A stretch of DNA of 9,756 nt from assembly GCA_903838095.1 (NCBI GenBank), contig CAILXE010000011.1:1-9756 (forward strand). Direction: 5' to 3'. The first letter of the stretch is position 1, and each line of letters begins with the position of its first letter. Source of the stretch: an uncultured Chlorobiaceae bacterium. GTDB lineage: Bacteria > Bacteroidota > Chlorobiia > Chlorobiales > Chlorobiaceae. This document shows, in pieces, positions 1-6,991 of the stretch. A program made the position numbers and the translations under genes. The notes beneath the pieces were generated by a model that was not told where the DNA came from, did not search any database, and saw only the letters and a list, made by a program, of their open reading frames with translations.

Positions 1-255
1 ATAATAATTTGACCCTTCAAGCTTTACTAGCCAGTATTTCTCTCTGTCTTCAGGTACAAACCCATCAAGCAACGTATGGTCAGAGGCAAAAAAATAGGGG
101 AAAAATGGCTCATCATGGGATTGAACTTCATCTCCATTGCGATTAAATACCCTGATATGAGTATCTGATAACTGGTATGCACCTACTATGCACTCCTCTT
201 TATCTTTGCCAAATAACAGGTCGTTGTTGGCAATATCGACAAGAAACGTATCCAT
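1..255 (-). CDS. 5'-terminal part of a CDS running off the left edge; tentatively family B DNA polymerase N-terminus
   Basis: The minus strand is open from an ATG at 255-253 to the window edge, exactly 85 codons without a stop. The peptide begins MDTFLVDIANNDLLFG and later has a hydrophobic/aromatic stretch FFPYFFASD and a segment ending LEGSNYY. The 'P-aromatic-F' strand after about 50 residues, followed by a segment leading to a Y-rich 'G-x-N-Y-Y', recalls the N-terminal domain of family B DNA polymerases (DNA polymerase II type). No exonuclease or polymerase motif falls inside the window, so the family call is an inference from a general resemblance. The codons read as ordinary coding sequence and the gene follows mnmG on the same strand after a 68-nt gap, so co-transcription is possible. 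No Shine-Dalgarno sequence is visible upstream of the ATG. It is more likely a real gene than its product is certain. Confidence 0.6.
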   Translation of the reverse strand, partial: MDTFLVDIANNDLLFGKDKEECIVGAYQLSDTHIRVFNRNGDEVQSHDEPFFPYFFASDHTLLDGFVPEDREKYWLVKLEGSNYY

Positions 256-296
256 GGATTATTGTTAAATTGGTATCAGGTATTTAAAATAATAGA

Positions 297-312
297 CGTT
301 TCACGTGAAACA
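297..312. other. parS: parS centromere-like site (ParB binding), 15/16 match
   Basis: The 16-mer CGTTTCACGTGAAACA matches the bacterial parS consensus TGTTTCACGTGAAACA at 15 positions; only the outermost T is changed to C. The inner 14 bases form a perfect palindrome. It lies between the mnmG stop and the start of the next minus-strand gene. ParB loads on such sites to organise and segregate the origin region. A flanking imperfect repeat (ATCAGG at 275-280 and CCTGAT at 314-319) brackets it and could form an outer stem in the minus-strand transcript. Confidence 0.88.
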
Positions 313-323
313 TCCTGATCCAT

Positions 324-2189
324 TCAGCGGCCAAGATGTATCATCAGTACCGAGATATCAGAGGGAGAGACGCCAAGAATCCTTGACGCCTGACCAATAG
401 TCTCCGGTTTGTGCCTCTTCAGTTTTTCCCTGCCCTCATTTGACAGACCAGAGACGGCATCATAGTTAAAGATTGATGGTATTTCATGTGAATCCAGACG
501 ACGGATTTTTTCTGCCATCAGCATGTCGCGCTTCAGATAGCCCTCATATTTAAGGTCAATATCAACTTGTTCAAAAATGAGCCGGTCAGCAGTTATAGAC
601 AAGACCCCGCCTTTCAGTGATTCTGAGGCCTCAATAAGCTGCTTCAAATGAATGCCAGGTCTTTTTATCAGGCTCAAGGCACTCTGTGAACTATTCACCG
701 CCTGGTAGCCAAGATTAGAAAGAAGATGGTTGATTTCTTCATGTTGAATTTTTGAACTCCCTAATAATTGTTTAATGTCAGCGATCTGATTAATTTTATC
801 ACAGCACGCATCCATTCTTTTCCTGTCAATCAGCCCAACGTTATATCCAAATTGCCTCAGGCGAATGTCAGCATTATCATGGCGAAGCATAAGCCTGTGT
901 TCAGCAGAAGAGGTAAACATCCTGTAGGGTTCTTTCGTATCCTTCGTAATAAGATCGTCAATGAGAACTCCAATATATGCGTCAGAACGTTTCAGAATGA
1001 GTGGTTTTTTTAATTGCAGTTTCAGTGAAGCATTAATGCCAGCCATCAGTCCTTGTGCTGCGGCTTCCTCATATCCTGACGTGCCATTTATCTGTCCGGC
1101 AAAATACAGGTGTGAAATAAGTTTGGTTTCGAGCGTTTGTTTGATTTGATGTGGAAAAAAGTAATCATACTCTATAGCATATCCTGGCCGAATCATTTTA
1201 ACTTTGCTGAGGCCGGGGATTGAACGAAGCCCTTCTAATTGAATCTCTTCTGGCAATGATGTTGAAAAGCCATTGACATACATTTCGTTTGTATTGAAAC
1301 CTTCAGGCTCAAGAAATATGTGATGACTCTGTTTTTCAGGAAAACGGCAGATTTTATCTTCAATTGATGGACAGTAGCGCGGCCCAATACCTTGAACCTT
1401 TCCTGTAAAAAGCGGGGAACGGTCAAAACCCTCCCGAAGGAGTTCGTGAGTTTCTGTTGTTGTTTTGGTAACATAACAGCTTATCTGATTGCGCTTTGCT
1501 TCAGGGGCGTTATCAAATGAAAATGACACAGGATCAACATCTCCATGTTGTTCTTCAAGTAAAGAATAGTCGATACTACGGGAGTCTATGCGTGGAGGAG
1601 TACCCGTTTTGAGTCTCCCTGAAAGAAATCCAAAGCTCTCAAGGTTTTTTGTAAGCCCGAATACCGGCGGTTCGGCGATTGTCCTCCCTCCGGCATAATG
1701 GTTCATTCCTATATGAATGAGGCCGTTTAAAAATGTTCCACACGTTAGAATGGCAGCTTTCCCGGATATTATTTGCCCGGACATGAGGACAACAGCGCTG
1801 AAGTGTCCGGAAGAACATTCTATACCCGTAACAGTATCCTGAAGAAGGTCTATATTATTTTCTTGTTCAATGACCTGCCGCATATAGAGAGAGTAAAGCG
1901 TTCTGTCGGCTTGTGCTCTTGGTGAGTGCATCGCGGGTCCTTTGCTCCTGTTAAGCATTCTGAACTGAATGCCGGTCGCGTCTATTGCTTTTGCCATCTC
2001 TCCGCCAAGGGCATCGATCTCTCTGGTCATTTGTCCTTTTGCAACACCACCGATCGCCGGGTTACAGGACATGCGCGCAACAGAGGTAAGATCCGATGAG
2101 ACAAGCAGGCAGGAAGAGCCACTCCTTGCGCCTGCGAGAACTGCTTCGCATCCCGCATGGCCAGCGCCGACAACTATAATATCATACAT
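324..2189 (-). CDS. mnmG: tRNA uridine-5-carboxymethylaminomethyl(34) synthesis enzyme MnmG (GidA)
   Basis: MnmG is a cytoplasmic FAD enzyme that works with the GTPase MnmE to install the (carboxymethyl)aminomethyl group at C5 of wobble uridine 34 in certain tRNAs. The 621-aa product has the usual length. Visible landmarks are the FAD-binding GAGHAGCEA loop (residues 8-16), CNPAIGG (42-48), the MLNRSKGPA segment (about 78-86), TGTPPRID (195-202), the conserved cysteine in YCPSIEDK (C273, matching the catalytic C277 of the E. coli enzyme), and the [20 protein letters not shown]-binding signature (364-380). The C-terminal helical MnmE/tRNA-binding region ends in [17 protein letters not shown]. 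The start chosen is ATG 2189 ([13 protein letters not shown]), the family's usual beginning; a TTG two codons upstream is unlikely. There is no Shine-Dalgarno sequence, and a perfect parS begins only 11 nt upstream of the ATG. Another parS lies just past the stop. The gene appears intact. Confidence 0.97.
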   Translation of the reverse strand: MYDIIVVGAGHAGCEAVLAGARSGSSCLLVSSDLTSVARMSCNPAIGGVAKGQMTREIDALGGEMAKAIDATGIQFRMLNRSKGPAMHSPRAQADRTLYSLYMRQVIEQENNIDLLQDTVTGIECSSGHFSAVVLMSGQIISGKAAILTCGTFLNGLIHIGMNHYAGGRTIAEPPVFGLTKNLESFGFLSGRLKTGTPPRIDSRSIDYSLLEEQHGDVDPVSFSFDNAPEAKRNQISCYVTKTTTETHELLREGFDRSPLFTGKVQGIGPRYCPSIEDKICRFPEKQSHHIFLEPEGFNTNEMYVNGFSTSLPEEIQLEGLRSIPGLSKVKMIRPGYAIEYDYFFPHQIKQTLETKLISHLYFAGQINGTSGYEEAAAQGLMAGINASLKLQLKKPLILKRSDAYIGVLIDDLITKDTKEPYRMFTSSAEHRLMLRHDNADIRLRQFGYNVGLIDRKRMDACCDKINQIADIKQLLGSSKIQHEEINHLLSNLGYQAVNSSQSALSLIKRPGIHLKQLIEASESLKGGVLSITADRLIFEQVDIDLKYEGYLKRDMLMAEKIRRLDSHEIPSIFNYDAVSGLSNEGREKLKRHKPETIGQASRILGVSPSDISVLMIHLGR

Positions 2190-2200
2190 GAGCAATACAT

Positions 2201-2216
2201 TGTTTCACGTGAAACA
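2201..2216. other. parS: parS centromere-like site (ParB binding), perfect consensus
   Basis: The 16-mer TGTTTCACGTGAAACA is a perfect palindrome and identical to the bacterial parS consensus. It sits 11 nt upstream of the mnmG ATG, in the intergenic region divergent to the sulfur cluster. Its centre is about 1.9 kb from that of the second site downstream of mnmG. ParB bound here would cover the mnmG 5' untranslated or promoter region. No parA or parB gene is in the window. Confidence 0.95.
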
Positions 2217-2437
2217 TTATTCATTTTAGATGGTTCATTTCATAAAGATACAAATAATAGACTGTTCCTGGGTGATAATCAGGCAGGGCACATCCATGAG
2301 TAAGGAAAAAGCCGAAAGGCGTATTCTGAGCGTATAGACGAGCCTTTGGATTAATGCCTTTATTTACTTAAAATAAAATTAAGAGGGTAAAATGCCCGGT
2401 TTTCGTTTAGTTGTTGTATTTAATCATCTTTGCTTAC
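2217..2437. other. Divergent intergenic region with a possible stem-loop; no convincing gene
   Basis: This stretch, together with the adjacent parS, separates mnmG (minus) from the soxY-like gene (plus) and must hold the promoters of both. An imperfect inverted repeat pairs CCGAAAGGC (2312-2320) with GCCTTTGG (2342-2349), eight pairs with one bulged G around a 21-nt loop. Downstream is an A/T-rich run (about 2359-2382) and a -10-like TTTAAT (2419-2424). A 13-codon ORF (ATG 2296, stop at 2335-2337) is too short to support as a gene. I could not match the region to a known riboswitch class. Confidence 0.35.
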
Positions 2438-2875
2438 ATGAAAAGACGACAATTTCTTGCGGCGGGCACTGTTTTTTCTGCTTTCATGTCATTGCTGCCC
2501 GGGGCATTACTTGCCGAATGGAGCGCTAAAGATTTTCAGCATTGCTCACTGAAAAAGGCATTTATAAACACACTGGGGACAGATGAGATGGCCATTTCAG
2601 ACCAGATCACCATTGTTGCCCCTCCTATTGCATCCGACAGTTCATCAGTGCCTGTCGAAGTGATTTCCTCAATGAAGGGCGATCAGCTTTATCTTTTTGT
2701 GGAAAATAATTTTAAGCCTCTTGTTTTCAAGTGTACTCTGTTGGACAATTCGCTGCCATGGTTTTCCCTTAACATCAAGATGAAAGAGAGTTCAGCGCTT
2801 ATTGCTGTCGTCAGGAGTGACGGGAAATTTTTTATGGCCAAAGTCCGCGTTGAGATCCAGTCACAGGCCTGTTGA
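2438..2875 (+). CDS. soxY: SoxY-like sulfur carrier protein (SoyY-type), Tat-exported, atypical C-terminus
   Basis: SoxY proteins form a periplasmic complex with SoxZ and carry sulfur intermediates as a thio-conjugate on a C-terminal cysteine. The 145-aa product starts with a twin-arginine signal (R3-R4, RRQFLAAG, hydrophobic core, likely cleavage after A26 in ALLA|EW). The mature part has the SoxY-type strand pattern, with APPIASDSSSVPVEV (about 61-75) and the closing strand KVRVEI before the terminus. Cysteines are C36, C99 and C145. The family usually ends in GGCGG; here the last residues are QSQAC, so the terminal cysteine is kept but the glycine arm is missing. The ATG at 2438 was chosen because the Tat motif starts there; no Shine-Dalgarno sequence is seen. 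soxZ follows after 25 nt. From memory, SoxYZ paralogues next to fccAB in green sulfur bacteria have been called SoyYZ; I could not check this. Confidence 0.82.
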   Translation: MKRRQFLAAGTVFSAFMSLLPGALLAEWSAKDFQHCSLKKAFINTLGTDEMAISDQITIVAPPIASDSSSVPVEVISSMKGDQLYLFVENNFKPLVFKCTLLDNSLPWFSLNIKMKESSALIAVVRSDGKFFMAKVRVEIQSQAC

Positions 2876-2900
2876 ATACTGAAAAAATAATATATTTATC

Positions 2901-3209
2901 ATGAGCAGCAGTCTGAGAATTATTGCAAGGGAAGAAAATGGAACAATCCTTGTCAAAGTCATTATTCCCCATCCAAGTGAATCCGGTTTAAGAAAAGATG
3001 AACAGGGCAATACTGTTCCTGCTCATTTTATTATGGAAGGCTCAGTTACCCTTAATGGTGTTCCTGTTGTCGCTCTGGAGCTTGGTCCCGCAGTTTCTAA
3101 AGATCCATTTCTGCAGTTTCGCTTTAAAGGAAAGAAAGGTGACACGGTTAACGTCATCTTTCATGACAATCATAATGAGCAGTTTCCTGCGGAAACGGTT
3201 GTTCAGTAG
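2901..3209 (+). CDS. soxZ: SoxZ-like partner of the SoxY-like sulfur carrier (SoyZ-type)
   Basis: SoxZ is the small immunoglobulin-fold partner that holds SoxY in the periplasmic SoxYZ complex. The 102-aa product matches the family along its length: an N-terminal strand with VKVIIPHPSESGLRKDEQGN (about 18-37), then VPAHFI, the LGPAVSKDPFLQFRFKG block (about 61-77), and a C-terminal strand GDTVNVIFHDN. It has no signal peptide, as is normal for SoxZ, which is thought to cross the membrane together with Tat-exported SoxY. The LRKD, PAHFI and GPAVSK-PF signatures are intact, so the protein looks functional even though its SoxY partner is unusual. The gene lies 25 nt after soxY and 70 nt before fccA. 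No clear ribosome binding site precedes the ATG; the upstream sequence is A/T-rich. Confidence 0.88.
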   Translation: MSSSLRIIAREENGTILVKVIIPHPSESGLRKDEQGNTVPAHFIMEGSVTLNGVPVVALELGPAVSKDPFLQFRFKGKKGDTVNVIFHDNHNEQFPAETVVQ

Positions 3210-3242
3210 GCGAAGCATTTATTTCTGGAATTTTTCAGTGTA

Positions 3243-3263
3243 GTTAATAGCATTACTAATAAC
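3243..3263. promoter_or_regulatory. Imperfect inverted repeat ahead of fccA; candidate operator or leader hairpin
   Basis: The arms GTTAATAG (3243-3250) and CTAATAAC (3256-3263) are complementary at seven of eight positions around a 5-nt spacer (CATTA). The repeat ends 3 nt before the fccA Shine-Dalgarno sequence. It has the size of a dimeric repressor site, but an A/T-rich RNA hairpin that shields the ribosome binding site is equally possible. No regulator is known from the window. Confidence 0.4.
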
Positions 3264-3266
3264 AAC

Positions 3267-3271
3267 GGAGG
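3267..3271 (+). promoter_or_regulatory. Shine-Dalgarno sequence of fccA
   Basis: GGAGG lies 8 nt before the ATG at 3280. It is one of only three strong ribosome binding sites in the window and fixes the fccA start. Confidence 0.85.
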
Positions 3272-3279
3272 AATACGTT

Positions 3280-3645
3280 ATGGCGGGAAAACCAGGAATA
3301 CGGCTGACTGGATTTGCTCTCTTGTTGATGGTTCTTGCTGCCGGGAGCAGCGCACAGGGAGGGGTGCAGGCAAAAAAGGGAGAGGCACGAAGGGTGGAAT
3401 CGAGTCCAAGGGGCCAGATTCTTGCCCTTTCATGCACCTCATGTCATGGAACTGATGGGAAAAGCGTGGGCATTATCCCGTCAATATCAGGCAGATCAGC
3501 GGATTATCTTGAAACCGCTTTAAAAGCATTCAAATCAGGCGCCCGTTACTCAACCGTTATGAGCCGTCATGCAAAAGGGTACAGCGATTCTGAGCTTCGG
3601 CTGATTGCAGAGTATTTCGGCACCGTCTCCCATAACAACAAATAA
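3280..3645 (+). CDS. fccA: Flavocytochrome c sulfide dehydrogenase, monohaem cytochrome c subunit FccA
   Basis: FccA is the periplasmic haem subunit that takes electrons from the FAD of FccB during sulfide oxidation and passes them to soluble cytochrome c. The 121-aa precursor has a Sec-type signal (residues 1 to about 25: basic start, [12 protein letters not shown] core, A/S-rich cleavage zone). It has one haem-binding motif, C52-T-S-C55-H56, and a candidate distal ligand M94 in [17 protein letters not shown], followed by the final cytochrome helix LRLIAEYF. A single haem and a mature size near 10 kDa fit the Chlorobium form; the Allochromatium subunit has two haems. A good GGAGG site supports the start. 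fccB begins 14 nt after the TAA, consistent with one transcript and an FccAB heterodimer. No other class of small cytochrome fits the context better. Confidence 0.93.
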   Translation: MAGKPGIRLTGFALLLMVLAAGSSAQGGVQAKKGEARRVESSPRGQILALSCTSCHGTDGKSVGIIPSISGRSADYLETALKAFKSGARYSTVMSRHAKGYSDSELRLIAEYFGTVSHNNK

Positions 3646-3647
3646 GC

Positions 3648-3652
3648 AGGAG
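3648..3652 (+). promoter_or_regulatory. Shine-Dalgarno sequence deciding the fccB start
   Basis: AGGAG lies 7 nt before the ATG at 3660 but only 1 nt before the in-frame ATG at 3654. The spacing favours 3660 as the real start. Confidence 0.75.
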
Positions 3653-3659
3653 AATGAAT

Positions 3660-4952
3660 ATGAGTCATAAACTTACACGCAGGGATTTTAATAAACTTCT
3701 CCTGACGGGAGTGGCAGGTTCTGCATTCAGTCTGTTTGGCACTTCGAATACCGCTTTTGCATCCTCTAAAAGAGTTGTGGTGATCGGAGGTGGATTCGGC
3801 GGTGCTGCGGCAGCAAAATATCTGAGAAAACTTGACCCGTCTATTTCTGTTACCCTTGTTGAACCGAAAGCGGTTTTCTATACTTGTCCATTAAGTAACT
3901 GGGTACTCGGCGGGCTGAAGACCATGGAGGATATTGCGCACACCTATACCGTGCTGAAAAATAAATATAAGGTTAATGTTATCGCTGATGTCGTCACTGA
4001 TGTTGATGTAACAAGAAGTACTGTCAAACTGAAAGGTGGCCAGACACTGGGTTATGATCGTCTTATCGTTTCACCCGGTATCGATTTCAAATGGGACTCT
4101 GTCACTGGTTACAGTGAAAGTGTTGCCAACAGTAAAATGCCTCACGCATATCAGGCGGGTCCCCAGACGATCTTGTTGCACAAACAGCTTCAGGCGATGC
4201 GAGATGGCGGCAAAGTGCTGATCTGTCCTCCTGGAAACCCGTTCAGATGTCCTCCGGGGCCATACGAACGAGCGAGTCTCATTGCCGGTTATCTGAAAGA
4301 GCAGAAACCGAAATCCAAAATTATCATTCTTGATCCCAAAGAGAAGTTCTCAAAACAGGCCTTGTTCAAGAAAGGATGGGAACGTCTTTATCCCGGCATG
4401 ATTGAGTGGCGCTCAGGGGCTATGGGAGGAAAGGTGACGAAGGTTGATGCCGCAACCATGAGTGTTACTACTGAATTTGGTGTAGAAAACGCTGATGTAA
4501 TTAATTTTATTCCGGCACAGAAAGCCGGTAAAATTGCATTTGATGCTGGTCTTACTGATGCGACAGGATGGTGTCCGGTCAATCCAGTCTCCTTTGAATC
4601 AACCATTCATCCAGGTATTCATGTGATTGGTGACTCCTCAATAGCAGGGGCTATGCCAAAATCAGGATTTGCCGCCAGCAGCCAGGGGAAGGTAGCTGCC
4701 GCAGCCATAGTGAGGCTATTCCAGGGGAAGGTTCCCGCAGCGCCCTCGCTGGTTAATACCTGTTACAGTCTCCTTGCCCGGAATTATGGTATATCAGTTG
4801 CCGGAGTATACAAGCTTACCGTCGAGGGAATTGTCGAAATCAAAGAGGCCGGCGGCTTGACACCACTTGATGCTGATGACGATCAGCTCAAAGAGGAAGC
4901 ACTTTTTGCGCTGGGTTGGTACAAAAATATCTCTATGGATACCTGGGGATAA
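3660..4952 (+). CDS. fccB: Flavocytochrome c sulfide dehydrogenase, FAD flavoprotein subunit FccB
   Basis: FccB oxidises sulfide in the periplasm with covalently bound FAD and hands electrons to FccA. The 430-aa product (432 if the ATG at 3654 is used) begins with a twin-arginine signal (R7-R8, [12 protein letters not shown], likely cleavage near TAFA|S). The FAD-binding Rossmann loop [14 protein letters not shown] follows at about 39-52. The cysteine in FYTCPLSN (C76) matches the one that carries FAD by a thioether in Allochromatium FccB. C197 in [11 protein letters not shown] and C368 in NTCYSLLA match the redox-active disulfide pair. A second CPPG (C189) sits eight residues before C197, and C305 is a further cysteine. 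[18 protein letters not shown] (about 319-336) is the second FAD contact region, and a C-terminal FccB/dimerisation domain completes the protein. It is last in the sulfur cluster and a strong terminator follows. Confidence 0.95.
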   Translation: MSHKLTRRDFNKLLLTGVAGSAFSLFGTSNTAFASSKRVVVIGGGFGGAAAAKYLRKLDPSISVTLVEPKAVFYTCPLSNWVLGGLKTMEDIAHTYTVLKNKYKVNVIADVVTDVDVTRSTVKLKGGQTLGYDRLIVSPGIDFKWDSVTGYSESVANSKMPHAYQAGPQTILLHKQLQAMRDGGKVLICPPGNPFRCPPGPYERASLIAGYLKEQKPKSKIIILDPKEKFSKQALFKKGWERLYPGMIEWRSGAMGGKVTKVDAATMSVTTEFGVENADVINFIPAQKAGKIAFDAGLTDATGWCPVNPVSFESTIHPGIHVIGDSSIAGAMPKSGFAASSQGKVAAAAIVRLFQGKVPAAPSLVNTCYSLLARNYGISVAGVYKLTVEGIVEIKEAGGLTPLDADDDQLKEEALFALGWYKNISMDTWG

Positions 4953-4971
4953 GAATGAAATGGATGTTTAA

Positions 4972-5006
4972 CGCAAAAAACCCGGCCTCTTGCCGGTTTT
5001 TTTGCG
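4972..5006 (+). terminator. Rho-independent terminator after fccB
   Basis: The stem pairs CCGGC (4982-4986) with GCCGG (4992-4996) around the loop CTCTT. After one C/T mismatch the pairing continues through six A:T pairs and an outer CGC/GCG. The right arm contains seven T. The A-run on the left means it could work in both directions. It begins 19 nt after the fccB stop and separates the sulfur cluster from secD. Confidence 0.93.
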
Positions 5007-5023
5007 TCTGAGGTACCCTTGCC

Positions 5024-5080
5024 TTGACATTGTCCGCTCTCTCCGGATTGTTAGTTAATCACTACCCCATTTCATATATT
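5024..5080 (+). promoter_or_regulatory. Possible promoter region for secDF
   Basis: The segment between the fccB terminator and secD contains a perfect -35-like TTGACA (5024-5029) and, separately, a -10-like TATATT (5075-5080). They are 45 bp apart and cannot form one promoter. Each has only a weak partner at normal spacing, so the exact promoter is undecided. The terminator upstream makes a promoter somewhere in 5007-5110 likely. Confidence 0.3.
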
Positions 5081-5110
5081 GGCTGAATTATTTCTTACGA
5101 GCGTAACGCG

Positions 5111-6970
5111 ATGCCATCAATGAAAAATAAACGTTTTAACCTTCTTCTAATCGCTGTTGTAACTCTTGTGGCAGTATGGTCATTATGGCCAACCTGGCGC
5201 GACTACACTTTTTCAAAACAGCTCAATAGTTTTGGCTCGATTCAGGATAGTCTGAAATATGTCATGAGTCACCGGGAAGAGATTGAGGACGCCCGCAAAA
5301 AAAGTCTCAAGCTCGGCCTCGATTTGAGAGGAGGCATGCATCTGGTGATGGAAGTTGATCAGGTTGATCTGTTTGAACAGAAAGCCTGGAATAAAGATGC
5401 GAAGTTCAGTGCCATTATGCAGGCGGTACGAGCAAAGGCAGCCCAAAGTGATGTGCGGGTTATTGACCTGCTTGTTGGCGAGTTCCGGAACGAGAATATA
5501 CCTCTGAGTCGCTATTTTTATGATATTCGAAACAGCGACCAGGAGATCGTAAAAAAACTGGAAAAGGAGTCAGAAGATGCCCTGAATCGAGCCAAGGAGA
5601 TCATCCGCAATCGTATTGACCAGTATGGCGTGGCTGAACCGGTGATTACCACTCAGGGAAGCCGAAAGATTATCATCGAGCTCCCGGGTGTGTCGGACGA
5701 AAACCGGGTAAGAAACCTGCTGAAAGGCACCGCAAAGCTTGAGTTCAGGCTTCTGCGTGAGCCGGAAGTTATGGTCAGGACGCTTGATCGGATAAACACC
5801 TATCTTGCACAGAATAGTCTTTCTGCTCCTGCAAAAGCACCGCTGGCGCCTGACTCATCTTCAGCCAAAGCGCCTCAGCCGGACAGCGTTGCCGCAACTC
5901 CTGCGGTCAAGCCATCTTCTTCAAATCCGCTGTATGATCTGGTGGGAGTTTTTCAGAACGGCACCGCTTATACTTCAGAGCACTCAAGAGAGCTGGTTTT
6001 GTCATTATTACGCCGAGCGGATATACAGGCATTGATGCCTCTCGATACGGAACTGCTGCTTGCAGCAAAGCCGGATATCGGAAAGAATGGTGAAAAGCTC
6101 TATCCTATCTATCTTGTCAAAAAGGCCACGGAGCTTACTGGTGGCGTGATTACTGAGGCAAAAGCCACATTTGGATCACAGGGCGTCCAGCCCGAAGTAT
6201 TGATGTCGATGAACTCCGACGGGACGTCCAAATGGGCGCGTATTACCGGCGCCAATATAGGCAAGCGTATCGCAATTGTGCTCGACGGAGCGGTCTACAG
6301 TGCTCCCGTCGTTCAATCAAAGATTCCAAACGGAAATTCAGTGATCAACGGGATTGAAAGTCTTGAAGAGGCGAAAGATCTGGAGATTGTGCTGAAAGCA
6401 GGCGCGCTACCGGCACCAGTCAGGATTACAGAAGAAAGAAGCGTCGGCCCATCACTTGGCGCCGATTACATTCGGGCAGGGATTCAGTCGCTCGCATGGG
6501 CATTTTTGGCTGTATCTGTTTTTATGCTGGTCTATTACAAAAAAGCCGGAATCGCGGCCGACATAGCTCTTGTGCTGAACATTCTTATTGTTCTCTCAGT
6601 ACTGGCCGGCTTTAACGCATCTCTTTCACTGCCGGGTATTGCCGGTATTGTGTTGACCATTGGTATGGCAGTTGATGCCAACGTGCTTATCTATGAAAGG
6701 ATACGCGAAGAGCTTGCCGAAGGAAAGAGTGTGATTTCCGCAGTGACACAAGGCTACGACCGTGCATTTTCATCGATTCTTGATTCTCATGTAACGACCC
6801 TGTCAGCAGCATTTCTGCTGTATACTTATGGGATTGGCCCAATTCAGGGATTTGCCGTCACACTGATGATTGGTACCTCGGCAAGCTTGTTTACAGCCAT
6901 CGTGGTAACCAGAGAGATTTTCCATCTGCTGCTTGCCAAAAACCTTATGTCAGAAAAAAGTTTCGGTTAA
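5111..6970 (+). CDS. secD: Protein translocase subunit SecD
   Basis: SecD, with SecF, is the inner-membrane accessory part of the Sec translocon that uses the proton gradient to pull exported proteins outward. The 619-aa protein is typical in size. A first membrane segment spans about 9-27. The periplasmic part begins with [17 protein letters not shown] (67-83) and includes [10 protein letters not shown] (206-215). The SecD signature [20 protein letters not shown] covers 378-397. Five C-terminal membrane segments follow (about 457-475, 482-500, 507-527, 560-575, 582-603). [18 protein letters not shown] carries D522, equivalent to the proton-relay aspartate D519 of E. coli. An Ala/Pro/Ser-rich linker at about 238-272 interrupts the periplasmic domain and looks disordered. 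The ATG at 5111 was taken; an ATG at 5120 (MKNKRF) is possible, since neither has a Shine-Dalgarno sequence. secF follows 21 nt later. Confidence 0.96.
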   Translation: MPSMKNKRFNLLLIAVVTLVAVWSLWPTWRDYTFSKQLNSFGSIQDSLKYVMSHREEIEDARKKSLKLGLDLRGGMHLVMEVDQVDLFEQKAWNKDAKFSAIMQAVRAKAAQSDVRVIDLLVGEFRNENIPLSRYFYDIRNSDQEIVKKLEKESEDALNRAKEIIRNRIDQYGVAEPVITTQGSRKIIIELPGVSDENRVRNLLKGTAKLEFRLLREPEVMVRTLDRINTYLAQNSLSAPAKAPLAPDSSSAKAPQPDSVAATPAVKPSSSNPLYDLVGVFQNGTAYTSEHSRELVLSLLRRADIQALMPLDTELLLAAKPDIGKNGEKLYPIYLVKKATELTGGVITEAKATFGSQGVQPEVLMSMNSDGTSKWARITGANIGKRIAIVLDGAVYSAPVVQSKIPNGNSVINGIESLEEAKDLEIVLKAGALPAPVRITEERSVGPSLGADYIRAGIQSLAWAFLAVSVFMLVYYKKAGIAADIALVLNILIVLSVLAGFNASLSLPGIAGIVLTIGMAVDANVLIYERIREELAEGKSVISAVTQGYDRAFSSILDSHVTTLSAAFLLYTYGIGPIQGFAVTLMIGTSASLFTAIVVTREIFHLLLAKNLMSEKSFG

Positions 6971-6991
6971 TATTTCAAGACGCTTCAACCA

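Noticed and set aside
480..495. Third parS-like sequence (TATTTCATGTGAATCC) inside the 3' part of mnmG
   Set aside because: It matches the consensus at 12 of 16 positions only, the CACGTG core is broken to CATGTG, and it lies in coding sequence with conserved protein content.
2296..2337. 13-codon ORF (MSKEKAERRILSV) in the mnmG-soxY spacer
   Set aside because: It is too short to judge, has no good ribosome binding site, and lies partly in the putative stem-loop.
2240..2350. Riboswitch (cyclic-di-GMP, fluoride or TPP type) or SRP RNA in the mnmG-soxY spacer
   Set aside because: Short similarities to single conserved strings exist, but the order and spacing of the required core elements do not fit any of these classes.
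2392..2529. 45-codon ORF with a GAGGG Shine-Dalgarno-like sequence overlapping the soxY start in another frame
   Set aside because: Its product has no recognisable feature, and the overlapping frame encodes a clear Tat signal and SoxY domain, so the ORF looks accidental.
3219..3437. Minus-strand open frame covering the soxZ-fccA spacer and the fccA signal region
   Set aside because: It is antisense to the fccA signal peptide, has no family resemblance, and no ribosome binding site is seen.
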